64,000 nucleotides of DNA from positions 62,001 to 126,000 of the forward strand of contig NZ_JAMGZK010000046.1 of NCBI RefSeq assembly GCF_025564065.1. Direction: 5' to 3'. Below, in pieces: positions 1-14,251 of the stretch. The position numbers and the translations under genes are program-made. Numbering within the stretch: position 1 is the first letter of the stretch; every line of letters begins with the position of its first letter. This DNA comes from Silvania hatchlandensis (GTDB lineage: Bacteria; Pseudomonadota; Gammaproteobacteria; Enterobacterales; Enterobacteriaceae). The notes under the pieces are model-generated. The model was not told the origin of the DNA, did not search any database, and saw nothing but the letters and a program-made list of their open reading frames with translations.

Positions 1-1
1 G

Positions 2-673
2 GGTAAATACCTGGTCGACGTCATTCTGGATGAAGCGGCGAACAAAGGTACCGGTAAATGGACCAGCCAGAGCTCTCTGGATCTCGGCGAGCCTCTGTCT
101 CTGATTACAGAATCTGTATTCGCACGTTATATCTCTTCCCTGAAAGAGCAGCGTGTTGCCGCCTCTAAAGTACTGAGCGGCCCACAGGCCAAGCCAGCGG
201 GCGATAAAGCAGAATTTATCGAGAAAGTCCGTCGCGCACTGTACCTGGGTAAACTCGTCTCTTATGCGCAGGGCTTCTCACAGTTGCGTGCTGCATCTGA
301 TGAGAACAACTGGGATCTGAATTACGGCGAAATCGCGAAGATCTTCCGTGCCGGCTGCATCATTCGTGCGCAGTTCCTGCAGAAAATCACCGATGCTTAT
401 GCAGAAAACGCGGGTATTGCTAACCTGCTGCTGGCTCCGTACTTCAAGCAAATTGCTGACGATTATCAGCAAGCGCTGCGCGACGTGGTTGCCTATGCGG
501 TACAGAACGGTATTCCGGTTCCAACCTTCTCTGCTGCAGTGGCGTACTACGACAGCTACCGTGCTGCTGTACTGCCAGCTAACCTGATTCAGGCGCAGCG
601 TGACTACTTTGGTGCGCACACCTACAAGCGCACTGATAAAGAAGGTGTGTTCCACACCGAATGGCTGGATTAA
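2..673 (+). CDS. gnd: 6-phosphogluconate dehydrogenase, C-terminal part
   Basis: This is the last 223 residues of the decarboxylating 6-phosphogluconate dehydrogenase of the oxidative pentose phosphate pathway, which turns 6-phosphogluconate plus NADP+ into ribulose 5-phosphate, CO2 and NADPH in the cytoplasm. The reading frame is open from base 2 and ends in TAA. The all-helical C-terminal domain is present, with the family signatures [11 protein letters not shown] and GGCxIR-like [11 protein letters not shown], and the FHTEWLD tail. The start lies outside the window. A strong terminator follows. Its position before ugd and wzzB is the usual right flank of the enterobacterial O-antigen locus. 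Identification is secure. Confidence 0.97.
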   Translation, partial: GKYLVDVILDEAANKGTGKWTSQSSLDLGEPLSLITESVFARYISSLKEQRVAASKVLSGPQAKPAGDKAEFIEKVRRALYLGKLVSYAQGFSQLRAASDENNWDLNYGEIAKIFRAGCIIRAQFLQKITDAYAENAGIANLLLAPYFKQIADDYQQALRDVVAYAVQNGIPVPTFSAAVAYYDSYRAAVLPANLIQAQRDYFGAHTYKRTDKEGVFHTEWLD

Positions 674-700
674 TCTGATTTAACTCAGTCATATAGCGAA

Positions 701-727
701 GCCCGGCGAAATCAGCCGGGTTTTTTT
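701..727 (+). terminator. Intrinsic terminator of gnd
   Basis: A GC-rich stem (cccggc / gccggg) with a 7-base loop is followed by seven T residues, 28 bases after the gnd stop codon. Confidence 0.85.
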
Positions 728-826
728 ACGTCTACGATCCCCATGTTTTCTCGGTTAACCAATACACTGCAGTTTTCACTAGTTAAAAATTCCGATATTT
801 CTCTATTCTCTAGTCATTTCAGCTGC

Positions 827-856
827 TTGACATCAACTTAGCATACGCGCTAAAAA
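827..856 (+). promoter_or_regulatory. Possible ugd promoter
   Basis: A perfect TTGACA lies 18 bases upstream of TAAAAA, about 70 bases before the ugd start. The -10 match is only 4 of 6. ugd is under PhoP/PmrA/Rcs control in relatives, but no clear box for those regulators was identified here, so this is a tentative core promoter. Confidence 0.35.
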
Positions 857-925
857 CCTCACATCTGCTTATTACGGTGGCGCGGTCGTCGCTCCCTGAC
901 ACTCACTCATATAGAAGTTGAATGA

Positions 926-2092
926 ATGAAAATAACAATCTCCGGAACAGGTTATGTTGGTCTCTCAAATGGGATCCTGATTGCGCAACACCATGAAGTG
1001 GTGGCACTGGATATCGTGCAAGCTAAAGTGGATATGTTGAACCAGAAAATTTCTCCCATTGTTGATAAAGAGATCCAGGAATATCTGACCTACAAACCAC
1101 TGAATTTTCGTGCAACCACGGATAAAGCAGATGCGTATCGCGATGCTGATTTTGTGATTATTGCGACGCCGACGGATTACGATCCAAAAACGAACTATTT
1201 TAATACCTCAAGCGTAGAAGCGGTGATCAAGGATGTGACGGAACTCAACCCTAACGCCGTGATGATCATCAAATCGACCATCCCTGTCGGCTTCACCCAA
1301 TCGATTAAAGAAGAGCTGGGTATCGATAATGTCATTTTCTCACCGGAGTTCCTGCGTGAGGGGAGGGCATTGTACGATAACCTGCATCCATCGCGCATTG
1401 TCATCGGTGAGCGCTCAGCGCGTGCTCAACGCTTTGCTGCTCTGTTGCAGGAAGGTGCGATCAAGAAAGATATCGATGTGCTGTTCACCGATGCAACTGA
1501 AGCTGAGGCCATCAAGCTCTTTGCCAATACCTATCTGGCGATGCGCGTGGCCTATTTTAACGAGTTGGACAGCTATGCGGAGAGCCTGGGGTTGAACTCC
1601 CGGCAGATCATCGAAGGCGTTTGCCTGGATCCGCGTATCGGCAACCACTACAACAATCCATCCTTTGGTTATGGGGGTTACTGCCTGCCGAAAGATACCA
1701 AACAGCTGCTGGCTAACTATCAATCGGTACCAAACAACATCATCTCAGCAATCGTGGATGCTAACCGCACCCGTAAAGACTTTATCGCTGATTCGATCCT
1801 GGCGCGCCACCCTAAAGTGGTCGGGGTGTATCGTCTGATAATGAAGAGCGGGTCAGATAACTTCCGCGCGTCGTCCATTCAGGGGATTATGAAGCGAATC
1901 AAGGCCAAGGGAATCCAGGTCATTATTTACGAACCGGTGATGAAAGAAGATCACTTCTTCCACTCACGCGTGGTTCGCGACCTGGACACTTTTAAGAAAG
2001 AAGCGGATGTAATTATGTCCAATCGTATGGCGGAAGAGCTGTCTGATGTGGCGGATAAAGTCTATACCCGCGATCTGTTTGGCAGTGATTGA
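926..2092 (+). CDS. ugd: UDP-glucose 6-dehydrogenase
   Basis: Cytoplasmic enzyme that oxidises UDP-glucose twice with NAD+ to UDP-glucuronate, the precursor for colanic acid and for the aminoarabinose modification of lipid A. The 388-residue length is the E. coli length. The N-terminal Rossmann fold starts with GTGYVG (residues 7-12). The catalytic cysteine is Cys253 in [11 protein letters not shown], and the FSPEFLREG substrate loop is present. The gene stands alone between two terminators (after gnd and after itself), so it is probably monocistronic. The location between gnd and wzzB is the standard one. No abnormality is visible. Confidence 0.97.
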   Translation: MKITISGTGYVGLSNGILIAQHHEVVALDIVQAKVDMLNQKISPIVDKEIQEYLTYKPLNFRATTDKADAYRDADFVIIATPTDYDPKTNYFNTSSVEAVIKDVTELNPNAVMIIKSTIPVGFTQSIKEELGIDNVIFSPEFLREGRALYDNLHPSRIVIGERSARAQRFAALLQEGAIKKDIDVLFTDATEAEAIKLFANTYLAMRVAYFNELDSYAESLGLNSRQIIEGVCLDPRIGNHYNNPSFGYGGYCLPKDTKQLLANYQSVPNNIISAIVDANRTRKDFIADSILARHPKVVGVYRLIMKSGSDNFRASSIQGIMKRIKAKGIQVIIYEPVMKEDHFFHSRVVRDLDTFKKEADVIMSNRMAEELSDVADKVYTRDLFGSD

Positions 2093-2107
2093 ATCTTATT
2101 ACCTGCA

Positions 2108-2143
2108 TAAAAAATGCCCGGCAGCGCTGCCGGGCATTTTTTG
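2108..2143 (+). terminator. Terminator after ugd
   Basis: A perfect 15-base-pair inverted repeat (arms 2111-2125 and 2126-2140) is flanked by A residues on the left and six T residues on the right, so it could work in both directions. Confidence 0.85.
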
Positions 2144-2232
2144 CGCTTGTTAACCGTGGTACTGGTTGTCGACAATGTGGCGGCCTTGGCCGGGAGAGTA
2201 ATATCTAAACATTATCTTTTCTTTATAGCTTA

Positions 2233-2255
2233 TCGGATTCCTATAGAAAATCCGA
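2233..2255. promoter_or_regulatory. Inverted repeat upstream of wzzB
   Basis: TCGGATT and AATCCGA are separated by 9 bases, about 60 bases before the wzzB start, in an AT-rich leader. It may be an operator. It is not a good match to the RcsAB or PmrA boxes known from other wzz genes, so its role is unproven. Confidence 0.3.
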
Positions 2256-2315
2256 CAACAATCGATAAACTATGCCGTAACTTTTTCTTTGCGCTTTTTG
2301 CCTTCTAAGGATTAT

Positions 2316-3296
2316 ATGACGCACAACAACAATAACGCGGTCATGCGAAGCAATGACCCTGAGCAGATTGATTTGATTGATCTATTGGTACAGCTTTGGC
2401 GCGGAAAATGGTTGATTGCCACCTTTATCGCCCTCGCCATTGTGCTTGCCGTAGCCTACCTCGCATTTGCCAAAGAAAAATGGACTTCCACAGCCATTAT
2501 CACCGAGCCTGATGCGGCGCAGATCGGTAGCTACAGTAACGCGCTGAATATCTTGTATGGTACTGCAGCACCAAAGTTGAGTGATATACAGGAGAGTGTC
2601 ATCACGCGTTATAACGCGTCTTTCTCCGCATTGTCGCAAACGCTGGCAAACCTGGAGGTACCGGAGAAGCTAACGATTGAATCTGTTGTAAAAGACAAGT
2701 CTTTACCTTTAAAAGTGAGCTATGTAAATGGTTCGGCCGAAGCGGCACAGAAACAGGTCGCACAGTACATTCAGCAGGTTGATGAGCAGATTCAGAAAGA
2801 GCTCGAAGTTGACCTGAACGATAACATCAAGCAGCAGGTGGCTACCCTGAACGATACGCTGACAAACCAGCAGGCGATCGCCCAGGAGCAGAAAGATCTG
2901 CGTATTAAGCAGGTCGCCGAAGCGCTGAAGTATGCCGAAGCCGCAAATATAACCAGCCCGAAAATTCAGCAGACCCAGGATGTTACCCAGGAGACGATGT
3001 TCCTGTTAGGTACCGAAGCATTACAATCGATGATCGAACGTGAGGCTTCGCGTCCGCTGACGCTGTCAGACAGCTACTACCAGAATAAACAGAAATTACT
3101 GGATATTCAGAAGCTGAAAATCGACCCGACGTCCATCCATGCTTATCGCTATGTGATGAAGCCGGACCTGCCGATTCGTCGTGATAGCCCAAAACGTTCC
3201 CTGGTGCTTATCCTGGCGGTTCTGCTGGGTGGCATTATTGGCTCTGGCGTGGTGCTAGGCCGTAACGCAGTGCGTAACTACCAAAGCAAAGCCTGA
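2316..3296 (+). CDS. wzzB: O-antigen chain length determinant
   Basis: Inner-membrane polysaccharide co-polymerase that sets the modal length of O-antigen chains made by Wzy. The ATG at 2316 (326 residues, MTHNNNNAVM) is preferred over the in-frame upstream codon at 2289, because AAGG sits 5-6 bases upstream and the length then matches the family (about 325). The architecture is typical: a cytoplasmic N-terminus, TM1 at about residues 32-52 (LIATFIALAIVLAVAYLAF), a long periplasmic region rich in Gln and helices, a Pro-rich stretch (KPDLPIRRDSPKR), and TM2 near residues 295-317 (LVLILAVLLGGIIGSGVVL). It ends against the his operon terminator. Confidence 0.95.
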   Translation: MTHNNNNAVMRSNDPEQIDLIDLLVQLWRGKWLIATFIALAIVLAVAYLAFAKEKWTSTAIITEPDAAQIGSYSNALNILYGTAAPKLSDIQESVITRYNASFSALSQTLANLEVPEKLTIESVVKDKSLPLKVSYVNGSAEAAQKQVAQYIQQVDEQIQKELEVDLNDNIKQQVATLNDTLTNQQAIAQEQKDLRIKQVAEALKYAEAANITSPKIQQTQDVTQETMFLLGTEALQSMIEREASRPLTLSDSYYQNKQKLLDIQKLKIDPTSIHAYRYVMKPDLPIRRDSPKRSLVLILAVLLGGIIGSGVVLGRNAVRNYQSKA

Positions 3297-3314
3297 TACC
3301 GTCCTGAAAGCTGA

Positions 3315-3343
3315 AAAAAAACCGGGTTTCCCCGGTTTTTTTA
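3315..3343. terminator. Shared bidirectional terminator wzzB / his operon
   Basis: The stem aaccggg/ccccggtt has an A-run on the left and seven T residues on the right. It lies between the wzzB stop and the hisI stop (3341), so it can end both convergent transcripts. Confidence 0.8.
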
Positions 3344-3945
3344 TTTGTGTCGCTGGCGTAGATTTTCAATCACTGCCGTTAAGTCCAGCTCCTGATCCTG
3401 CAGCAGTACCATCAGGTGGTACATCAGATCCGAGGCTTCATTGGTTAGCTCGTGCCGGTCGTTGACGGTCGCCGCCAGTGCGGTCTCCACGCCTTCTTCC
3501 CCCACTTTCTGTGCGATACGCTTGGTGCCGCTGGCGTACAGTTTCGCCGTGTAGGAGCTTTCCGGGTCGGCGTGCTTACGTTCAGCCAGCAGTTGCTCCA
3601 GTTGATACAGGAACAGCCACTGGTGGCTGGCGTCGCCAAAGCAGCTGCTGGTGCCCAGATGACAGGTTGGACCGACAGGGTTAACCAGTACCAGCAGGGT
3701 ATCGTTATCACAGTCCGGGGTGATGCTCACGACATTCAGAAAGTGACCGGAGGTCTCGCCCTTAGTCCACAGGCGCTGTTTGGTGCGGGAGAAAAAGGTG
3801 ACTTTGCCACTGTCGAGGGTCTTCGCCAGCGCGTCCTGATTCATATATCCCAGCATCAACATTTCGCCAGAAACCGCGTGCTGCACTACCACCGGCATCA
3901 ATCCGTCGGTCTTTTCCCAGTCCAGATGCGCACGTTGTTGCTCTG

Positions 3946-3952
<7 letters not shown>
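3341..3952 (-). CDS. hisI: Bifunctional phosphoribosyl-AMP cyclohydrolase / phosphoribosyl-ATP pyrophosphatase
   Basis: Fusion enzyme (also called hisIE) for steps 2 and 3 of histidine synthesis: removal of PPi from PR-ATP and opening of the adenine ring of PR-AMP. The 203 residues match the enterobacterial protein. The cyclohydrolase domain is roughly residues 1-115, with the metal/active-site motifs [17 protein letters not shown] and [11 protein letters not shown]. The pyrophosphatase domain follows, with [12 protein letters not shown] and the acidic helix [12 protein letters not shown]. It is the last gene of the his operon. Its start overlaps the end of hisF by 7 bases, which implies translational coupling. 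Confidence 0.97.
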
Positions 3953-9457
<5,505 letters not shown>

Positions 9458-9462
9458 GGTGA

Positions 9463-10362
9463 TTACTCCATCATCTTCTCAATCGGTAACACCAGGATTG
9501 AGCTGGCGCCCAGCGCTTTCAGTTTTTCCATGGTTTCCCAGAACAGGGTCTCGCTGCTGACCATATGCATCGCCACGCGCTGCTGATCGCCCGCCAGCGG
9601 CAGAATGGTTGGACGTTCCGCGCCTGGCAGCAGAGCGATCACTTCATCAAGACGTTCGGTCGGAGCGTGCATCATGATGTATTTCGATTCGCGCGCCTGA
9701 ATTACGCCCTGAATACGGGTCAGCAGGCGGTCAATAAGCTGTTGCTTGGCTTCTGGCATCTCGCCATCACGCTGGATAAGACACGCTTTAGAGCGGAACA
9801 TTACTTCCACCTCACGCAGGCCGTTAGCCTCAAGGGTCGCACCGGTGGAAACCAGGTCACAGATAGCATCAGCCAGTCCGGCACGCGGCGCCACTTCAAC
9901 GGAACCGTTCAGCAGGCAGGATTTGAACTGCACGCCTTTTTGGTCGAGGTAGCGCTTCAGTAGGTGCGGGTAGGAGGTGGCGATGCGCTTGCCGTTCAGG
10001 GAAGCTGGGCCGTCCCAGGCTTCGTCAGCCGGGGTTGCCAGCGACAGACGGCAGCCGCCAAAGTCCAGACGACGCAGGGTGAAATAGCGCGGGTCTTCGC
10101 CCTGCGCGCGGCGAGTCAGCAGCTCTTCTTCCAGTACGTTTTCGCCAATAATGCCCAGGTCTACCACGCCATCCATTACCAGGCCTGGGATGTCGTCATC
10201 ACGTACGCGCAGAATATCAATCGGCATATTCTCGGCCAGCGCAATCAGGCGCTGGGTGTGCAGGTTGATTTTAATGCCGCAGCGCGCCAGCAGTTCGCGT
10301 GAATCATCGCTCAGTCGCCCGGATTTCTGCATAGCTATGCGCAAACGTGAATTATCTAACAT
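9463..10362 (-). CDS. hisG: ATP phosphoribosyltransferase
   Basis: First enzyme of histidine synthesis, joining ATP and PRPP, and the step inhibited by histidine. The frame is open far upstream, but the ATG at 10362 ([20 protein letters not shown]) gives the family length of 299 residues and has a GAGG ribosome site 7 bases upstream; the longer frame would run back through the attenuator. The PRPP-binding segment [18 protein letters not shown] is present. The C-terminal regulatory ACT-like domain identifies the long, hexameric form. It is the first structural gene after the leader. Confidence 0.97.
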   Translation of the reverse strand: MLDNSRLRIAMQKSGRLSDDSRELLARCGIKINLHTQRLIALAENMPIDILRVRDDDIPGLVMDGVVDLGIIGENVLEEELLTRRAQGEDPRYFTLRRLDFGGCRLSLATPADEAWDGPASLNGKRIATSYPHLLKRYLDQKGVQFKSCLLNGSVEVAPRAGLADAICDLVSTGATLEANGLREVEVMFRSKACLIQRDGEMPEAKQQLIDRLLTRIQGVIQARESKYIMMHAPTERLDEVIALLPGAERPTILPLAGDQQRVAMHMVSSETLFWETMEKLKALGASSILVLPIEKMME

Positions 10363-10406
10363 TATGGTTTCCTCGTGATCCTGTTGTAACTTGCTTGAAT
10401 ACGGTC

Positions 10407-10443
10407 CAAAAAAAAGCCCCCGGAAGGTGTTCTTCCGGGGGCT
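10407..10443 (-). terminator. his operon attenuator terminator
   Basis: On the minus strand an 11-base-pair GC-rich stem (agcccccggaa / ttccgggggct) is followed by an eight-base U-run. It sits between hisL and hisG, so it is the attenuator that is avoided when His-tRNA is short. Confidence 0.93.
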
Positions 10444-10506
10444 CTCGCTTGCGTTCATGCACCACTGGAAGATCTAACTGTCTTCCAGCACACATCGCCT
10501 GAAAGA

Positions 10507-10557
10507 CTAGTCAGGATGATGGTGATGATGGTGGTGTTTAAATTGAACGCGTGTCAT
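10507..10557 (-). CDS. hisL: his operon leader peptide (16 residues, seven His in a row)
   Basis: A 16-codon reading frame encodes MTRVQFKHHHHHHHPD and ends in TAG. The block of seven consecutive His codons makes ribosome progress depend on charged His-tRNA. Stalling favours the antiterminator, while smooth translation allows the terminator at 10407-10443 to form. Sequence and position match the classic enterobacterial his leader. Confidence 0.97.
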   Translation of the reverse strand: MTRVQFKHHHHHHHPD

Positions 10558-10595
10558 TAAATTCTCGATGAATGCTTATTCATGTGATGTCGTTT

Positions 10596-10625
10596 AACCT
10601 AAACCACTTACGCTACAGAAAGCAA
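10596..10625 (-). promoter_or_regulatory. his operon promoter
   Basis: On the minus strand TTGCTT (-35) and TAGGTT (-10) are 18 bases apart, about 40 bases upstream of hisL. The same hexamers occur in the E. coli and Salmonella his promoter as I recall it. Confidence 0.75.
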
Positions 10626-10731
10626 GGGCTTTTTTTTATCATTAAATGATTTCATATTGGCGCTATCAATTGTCAGTTCCGCAGGGCTGGCGTAGCCTTA
10701 AAGCAGAGGCGTAAAAGTCAGGAGAAAACGG

Positions 10732-11556
10732 ATGAAAAAGGTCGCAATTGTCGGTTTAGGATGGCTCGGGATGCCGCTGGCGATGTCGCTGACGGCACAG
10801 GGCTGGCAGGTTACGGGCAGCAAAACCACCCCGGACGGCGTCGAGGCGGCACGGATGTGCGGCATCGAGAGCGTGGAATTGCGCCTGGAGCCCGAGCTGG
10901 TGTGCGATGCCGAGGATCTGGACACGCTGATGAACGTGGATGCGCTGGTGATTACCCTCCCGGCGCGGCGGACTGGCGCCGGAGAGAACTATTATCTGCA
11001 GGCGATGCAGGAAATTGTCGACTGCGCGCTGGCGCACCACATTCCGCGCATTATTTTCACCAGCTCCACATCAGTGTATGGCGATATTGAAGGCACGGTT
11101 AAAGAAAATATGCCACGCCAGCCGGTGACTGCTAGCGGGCGGGTGCTAAAGGAGCTGGAAGACTGGCTGCATAATTTACCCGGCACGCAGGTGGACATTT
11201 TACGCCTGGCGGGGCTGGTGGGTCCTGGACGTCATCCTGGACGTTTTTTTGCCGGAAAATCAGCGCCTGACGGACAACATGTCGTCAATCTCGTGCATCT
11301 TGAGGACGTGATCGGCGCAATTACCTTGATTTTACAGGCTCCGAAGGGCGGTCACATCTATAATATATGTGCGCCTTCTCATCCTGCACGCAGTACGTTC
11401 TATCCAGTGATGTCGCGCCAGCTTAATCTGGCCCCACCGCAATTTCATGATTCCCCGGGTGAGGGGACCGGTAAGTTGATTGACGGGAACCGCATCTGTC
11501 ACGAACTGGGATTTGAGTATCTCTTTCCCGATCCGCTGGTTATGCCGATGGAGTAA
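10732..11556 (+). CDS. yeeZ: NAD(P)-dependent epimerase/dehydratase family protein YeeZ
   Basis: Short-chain/extended Rossmann-fold protein of 274 residues, alike along its whole length to E. coli YeeZ. The nucleotide-binding loop is GLGWLG (residues 8-13), a variant of GxxGxxG. The Ser-Thr-rich strand IIFTSSTSVYGD holds the Ser and Tyr positions of the extended SDR active site, but the usual Lys of YxxxK is not obvious, so catalytic activity is uncertain. The substrate is unknown. A good ribosome site (AGGAG) precedes the ATG. The gene is divergent from the his operon and is followed closely by yeeY. Confidence 0.9.
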   Translation: MKKVAIVGLGWLGMPLAMSLTAQGWQVTGSKTTPDGVEAARMCGIESVELRLEPELVCDAEDLDTLMNVDALVITLPARRTGAGENYYLQAMQEIVDCALAHHIPRIIFTSSTSVYGDIEGTVKENMPRQPVTASGRVLKELEDWLHNLPGTQVDILRLAGLVGPGRHPGRFFAGKSAPDGQHVVNLVHLEDVIGAITLILQAPKGGHIYNICAPSHPARSTFYPVMSRQLNLAPPQFHDSPGEGTGKLIDGNRICHELGFEYLFPDPLVMPME

Positions 11557-11596
11557 TGCCGCTGGCGGAGCATAGGCGCACCACAAGGGGGTGAGC

Positions 11597-12526
11597 ATGA
11601 AACCGCTGCTGGATGTCCTGATTATCCTTGATGCGCTCGAAAAAGAGGGGAGCTTTGCTGCCGCGTCGGCAAAGCTCTTCAAGACGCCCTCCGCCCTCAG
11701 CTACACGGTTCACAAGCTCGAAAGCGATCTCAATATTCAGATCCTCGACCGGACCGGCCACCGGGCGCGGTTCACCCGCACCGGACAAATGCTGCTGGAA
11801 AAAGGCCGCGAAGTTCTGCATTCGGTCCGGGAGCTGGAAAAGCAGGCCGTTAAGCTTCATCAGGGCTGGGAAAATGAGCTGGTTATTGGCGTGGACGATA
11901 CCTTTCCCTTTTCCCTGCTTGCGCCGCTGATCGAGGCATTTTATGAGCGCCACAGCGTGACCCGACTGAAGTTTATCAACGGGGTACTGGCGGGGTCATG
12001 GGAGGCGCTGGTGCAGGGGCGGGCGGACATCGTGGTCGGCGCGCTGCATGAACCGCCGCAGATAAGCGATTTTGGTTTTGCCTGCCTGGGGAAACTGGAG
12101 CAGGTCTTCGTCATTGCCCCTCATCATCCCTTAGCCCAGGAGCCGGAGCCGGTCAATCGTCGGGCGATCAAAAATCATCGCGCTATTGTGGTGGGAGACA
12201 GCGCCCTACCAGGCTGTGCGGTCTCTTCTCAATTGCTGGACGATCAGGAAGCGATTACCGTTTTTGATTTCAAAACCAAACTTGAACTGCAAATTAGTGG
12301 CTTAGGGTGCGGATTTTTACCGCGTTATTTAGCCCAGCGCTTTATCGAAAGCGGGGCGCTGATCGAGAAGAAAGTGATGGCACAATCCAGTTATGAATCA
12401 GTATGGATAGGCTGGAATGAGCAGACCGCCGGACTGGCAAGTGCATGGTGGCGGCAAGAGATTTTAGCAAATAGTGCTATTGCCGCCGTGTACGCGCAGC
12501 ATGAGGCCGATAAAACAGGCGATTAG
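11597..12526 (+). CDS. yeeY: LysR-type regulator YeeY
   Basis: LysR-family transcriptional regulator of 309 residues, the E. coli YeeY length. The N-terminal winged HTH covers about residues 1-60 (GSFAAASAKLFKTPSALSYT), followed by the coiled linker and a substrate-binding-like effector domain. The ATG at 11597 is chosen over the GTG two codons upstream because AAGGGGG is correctly spaced before it. The target genes and inducer are unknown. The neighbours yeeZ and plaP lie on the same strand, but a terminator separates yeeY from plaP. Confidence 0.88.
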   Translation: MKPLLDVLIILDALEKEGSFAAASAKLFKTPSALSYTVHKLESDLNIQILDRTGHRARFTRTGQMLLEKGREVLHSVRELEKQAVKLHQGWENELVIGVDDTFPFSLLAPLIEAFYERHSVTRLKFINGVLAGSWEALVQGRADIVVGALHEPPQISDFGFACLGKLEQVFVIAPHHPLAQEPEPVNRRAIKNHRAIVVGDSALPGCAVSSQLLDDQEAITVFDFKTKLELQISGLGCGFLPRYLAQRFIESGALIEKKVMAQSSYESVWIGWNEQTAGLASAWWRQEILANSAIAAVYAQHEADKTGD

Positions 12527-12611
12527 TGAAAAATTTATGCGTGAGGGGCGTGCCGGAGGCTTGCCTTTTTGCCCCAAATTAAGGAAAATGCCGCCGCTGC
12601 AAAAGCATTGG

Positions 12612-12650
12612 AATAATCGACGATATAAAAGGCGTCGGTTATTTTTTTTT
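12612..12650 (+). terminator. Probable terminator after yeeY
   Basis: Arms aataatcgacg and cgtcggttatt form an imperfect stem followed by nine T residues, about 90 bases after the yeeY stop. Confidence 0.6.
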
Positions 12651-12798
12651 GCATGTACGAAAATCATTTAAATCAAGAGGCCGGGCTTCGTACCGGATAG
12701 ATACTTACTAAAATCCGACAGTTGTTGTCGCTGAGGAATACAGAAAATGGGGCAATCTTTTGCTTACGCGGCGGTATTTACCGTAATGGAGAATCACC

Positions 12799-14157
12799 AT
12801 GTCGCATAACGCTACTCCAAAAACCTCTCGCGTGGAATTACGTAAAACCCTTACGTTGATTCCGGTTGTTATGATGGGCCTTGCCTACATGCAACCGATG
12901 ACGCTGTTCGATACGTTTGGTATCGTTTCAGGCCTCACTGACGGTCACGTTGCAACGGCGTACGCCTTTGCGCTGGTCGCTATTCTCTTTACTGCGCTGA
13001 GCTACGGTAAACTGGTTCGTCGTTTCCCGTCTGCAGGCTCTGCGTATACCTACGCTCAGAAATCCATCAGCCCGGCTGTCGGCTTTATGGTGGGCTGGTC
13101 ATCGCTGCTGGACTACCTGTTCATGCCGATGATCAACATTCTGCTGGCGAAAATTTACTTCGAAGCGCTGGTGCCATCCGTACCTTCATGGATTTTTGTT
13201 GTCGCGCTGGTGGCCTTTATGACCATCTCTAACCTGCGCAGCATCAAGACCGTGGCCAACTTCAACACCCTGATTGTGGTGCTGCAGATGGGTATTGTGT
13301 CGGTCATTGTCGGACTTATTATCTACGGTGTTGCCCACGGTGAAGGGGCGGGGACGCTGATGAGCTCCCGTCCGTTCTGGTCTGAAAATGCTAACGTAGT
13401 GCCGATGATTACCGGTGCAACAATCCTGTGCTTCTCGTTCCTGGGCTTCGACGGCATCTCTTCGCTGTCGGAAGAGACCAAAGACGCTGAGCGCGTGATC
13501 CCGAAAGCCATCTTCCTGACGGCACTGATTGGCGGCGTGATCTTTATCGGCGCGTCTTACTTCCTGCAGCTCTACTTCCCGGATATCTCTCGCTTTAAAG
13601 AGCCGGATGCGTCGCAGCCAGAAATCATGCTGTATGTTGCGGGTCAAACCTTCCAGTGGGGCGTGCTGGTTTTCTCCAGCGTCACCGTTCTGGCTTCCGG
13701 CATGGCAGCGCACGCAGGTGTTTCTCGTCTGATGTACGTGATGGGCCGCGATGGCGTCTTCCCGAGCCGCTTCTTCGGTTACATTCACCCGAAATGGCGT
13801 ACCCCGGCATGGAACGTACTGCTGGTTGGTGTCATTGCTCTGATGGCGATTAAATTCGACCTGGTAACGGCGACGGCGCTGATTAACTTCGGTGCGCTGG
13901 TGGCGTTTACCTTTGTTAACCTCTCGGTGATCTCTCAGTTCTGGATCCGTGAGAAGCGCAATAAAACCCTGAAAGACCACTTTAACTACCTGCTGATGCC
14001 GGTGTGTGGTGCGCTGACGGTCGGTGCGCTGTGGATTAACCTGGAAGAGAGCTCCATGATTCTGGGTCTGATCTGGGGTGGTATCGGTCTGATTTACCTG
14101 GCATGCGTGACCAAAAGCTTCCGCAATCCGGTTCCTCAGCACGAAGACATCGCATAA
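12799..14157 (+). CDS. plaP: Putrescine importer of the APC family
   Basis: Inner-membrane amino acid/polyamine/organocation transporter of 452 residues, nearly collinear with E. coli PlaP (YeeF), a low-affinity putrescine:H+ symporter linked in E. coli to pili-driven surface motility. About 12 membrane segments are evident. TM1 carries the broken-helix motif [15 protein letters not shown], and TM6 has [21 protein letters not shown], typical of the APC fold. The start has a GGAG site 7 bases upstream. It is flanked by terminators on both sides, so it is probably monocistronic. Confidence 0.92.
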   Translation: MSHNATPKTSRVELRKTLTLIPVVMMGLAYMQPMTLFDTFGIVSGLTDGHVATAYAFALVAILFTALSYGKLVRRFPSAGSAYTYAQKSISPAVGFMVGWSSLLDYLFMPMINILLAKIYFEALVPSVPSWIFVVALVAFMTISNLRSIKTVANFNTLIVVLQMGIVSVIVGLIIYGVAHGEGAGTLMSSRPFWSENANVVPMITGATILCFSFLGFDGISSLSEETKDAERVIPKAIFLTALIGGVIFIGASYFLQLYFPDISRFKEPDASQPEIMLYVAGQTFQWGVLVFSSVTVLASGMAAHAGVSRLMYVMGRDGVFPSRFFGYIHPKWRTPAWNVLLVGVIALMAIKFDLVTATALINFGALVAFTFVNLSVISQFWIREKRNKTLKDHFNYLLMPVCGALTVGALWINLEESSMILGLIWGGIGLIYLACVTKSFRNPVPQHEDIA

Positions 14158-14202
14158 CGGCGACATGACCCGTAGGCCTGCACAAGCGCAGCGCCGCCGG
14201 GC

Positions 14203-14237
14203 AAAAAAAAACCGGAGTTTCTTACTCCGGTTTTTTT
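14203..14237. terminator. Shared terminator plaP / sbcB
   Basis: The 8-base-pair stem accggagt/actccggt is bordered by eight or more A residues on the left and seven T residues on the right. It lies between the convergent plaP and sbcB stops. Confidence 0.85.
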
Positions 14238-14251
14238 ATGTCTGCAATAAC

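Noticed and set aside
10363..10458. Longer N-terminus for hisG (start at 10458)
   Set aside because: It would be translated through the attenuator hairpin and adds 32 residues not found in the family.
13186..14166. 326-codon open frame opposite plaP
   Set aside because: It is the antisense of a well-conserved transporter, is rich in His, Arg and Gln as antisense frames of GC-rich membrane genes are, and has no recognisable domain.
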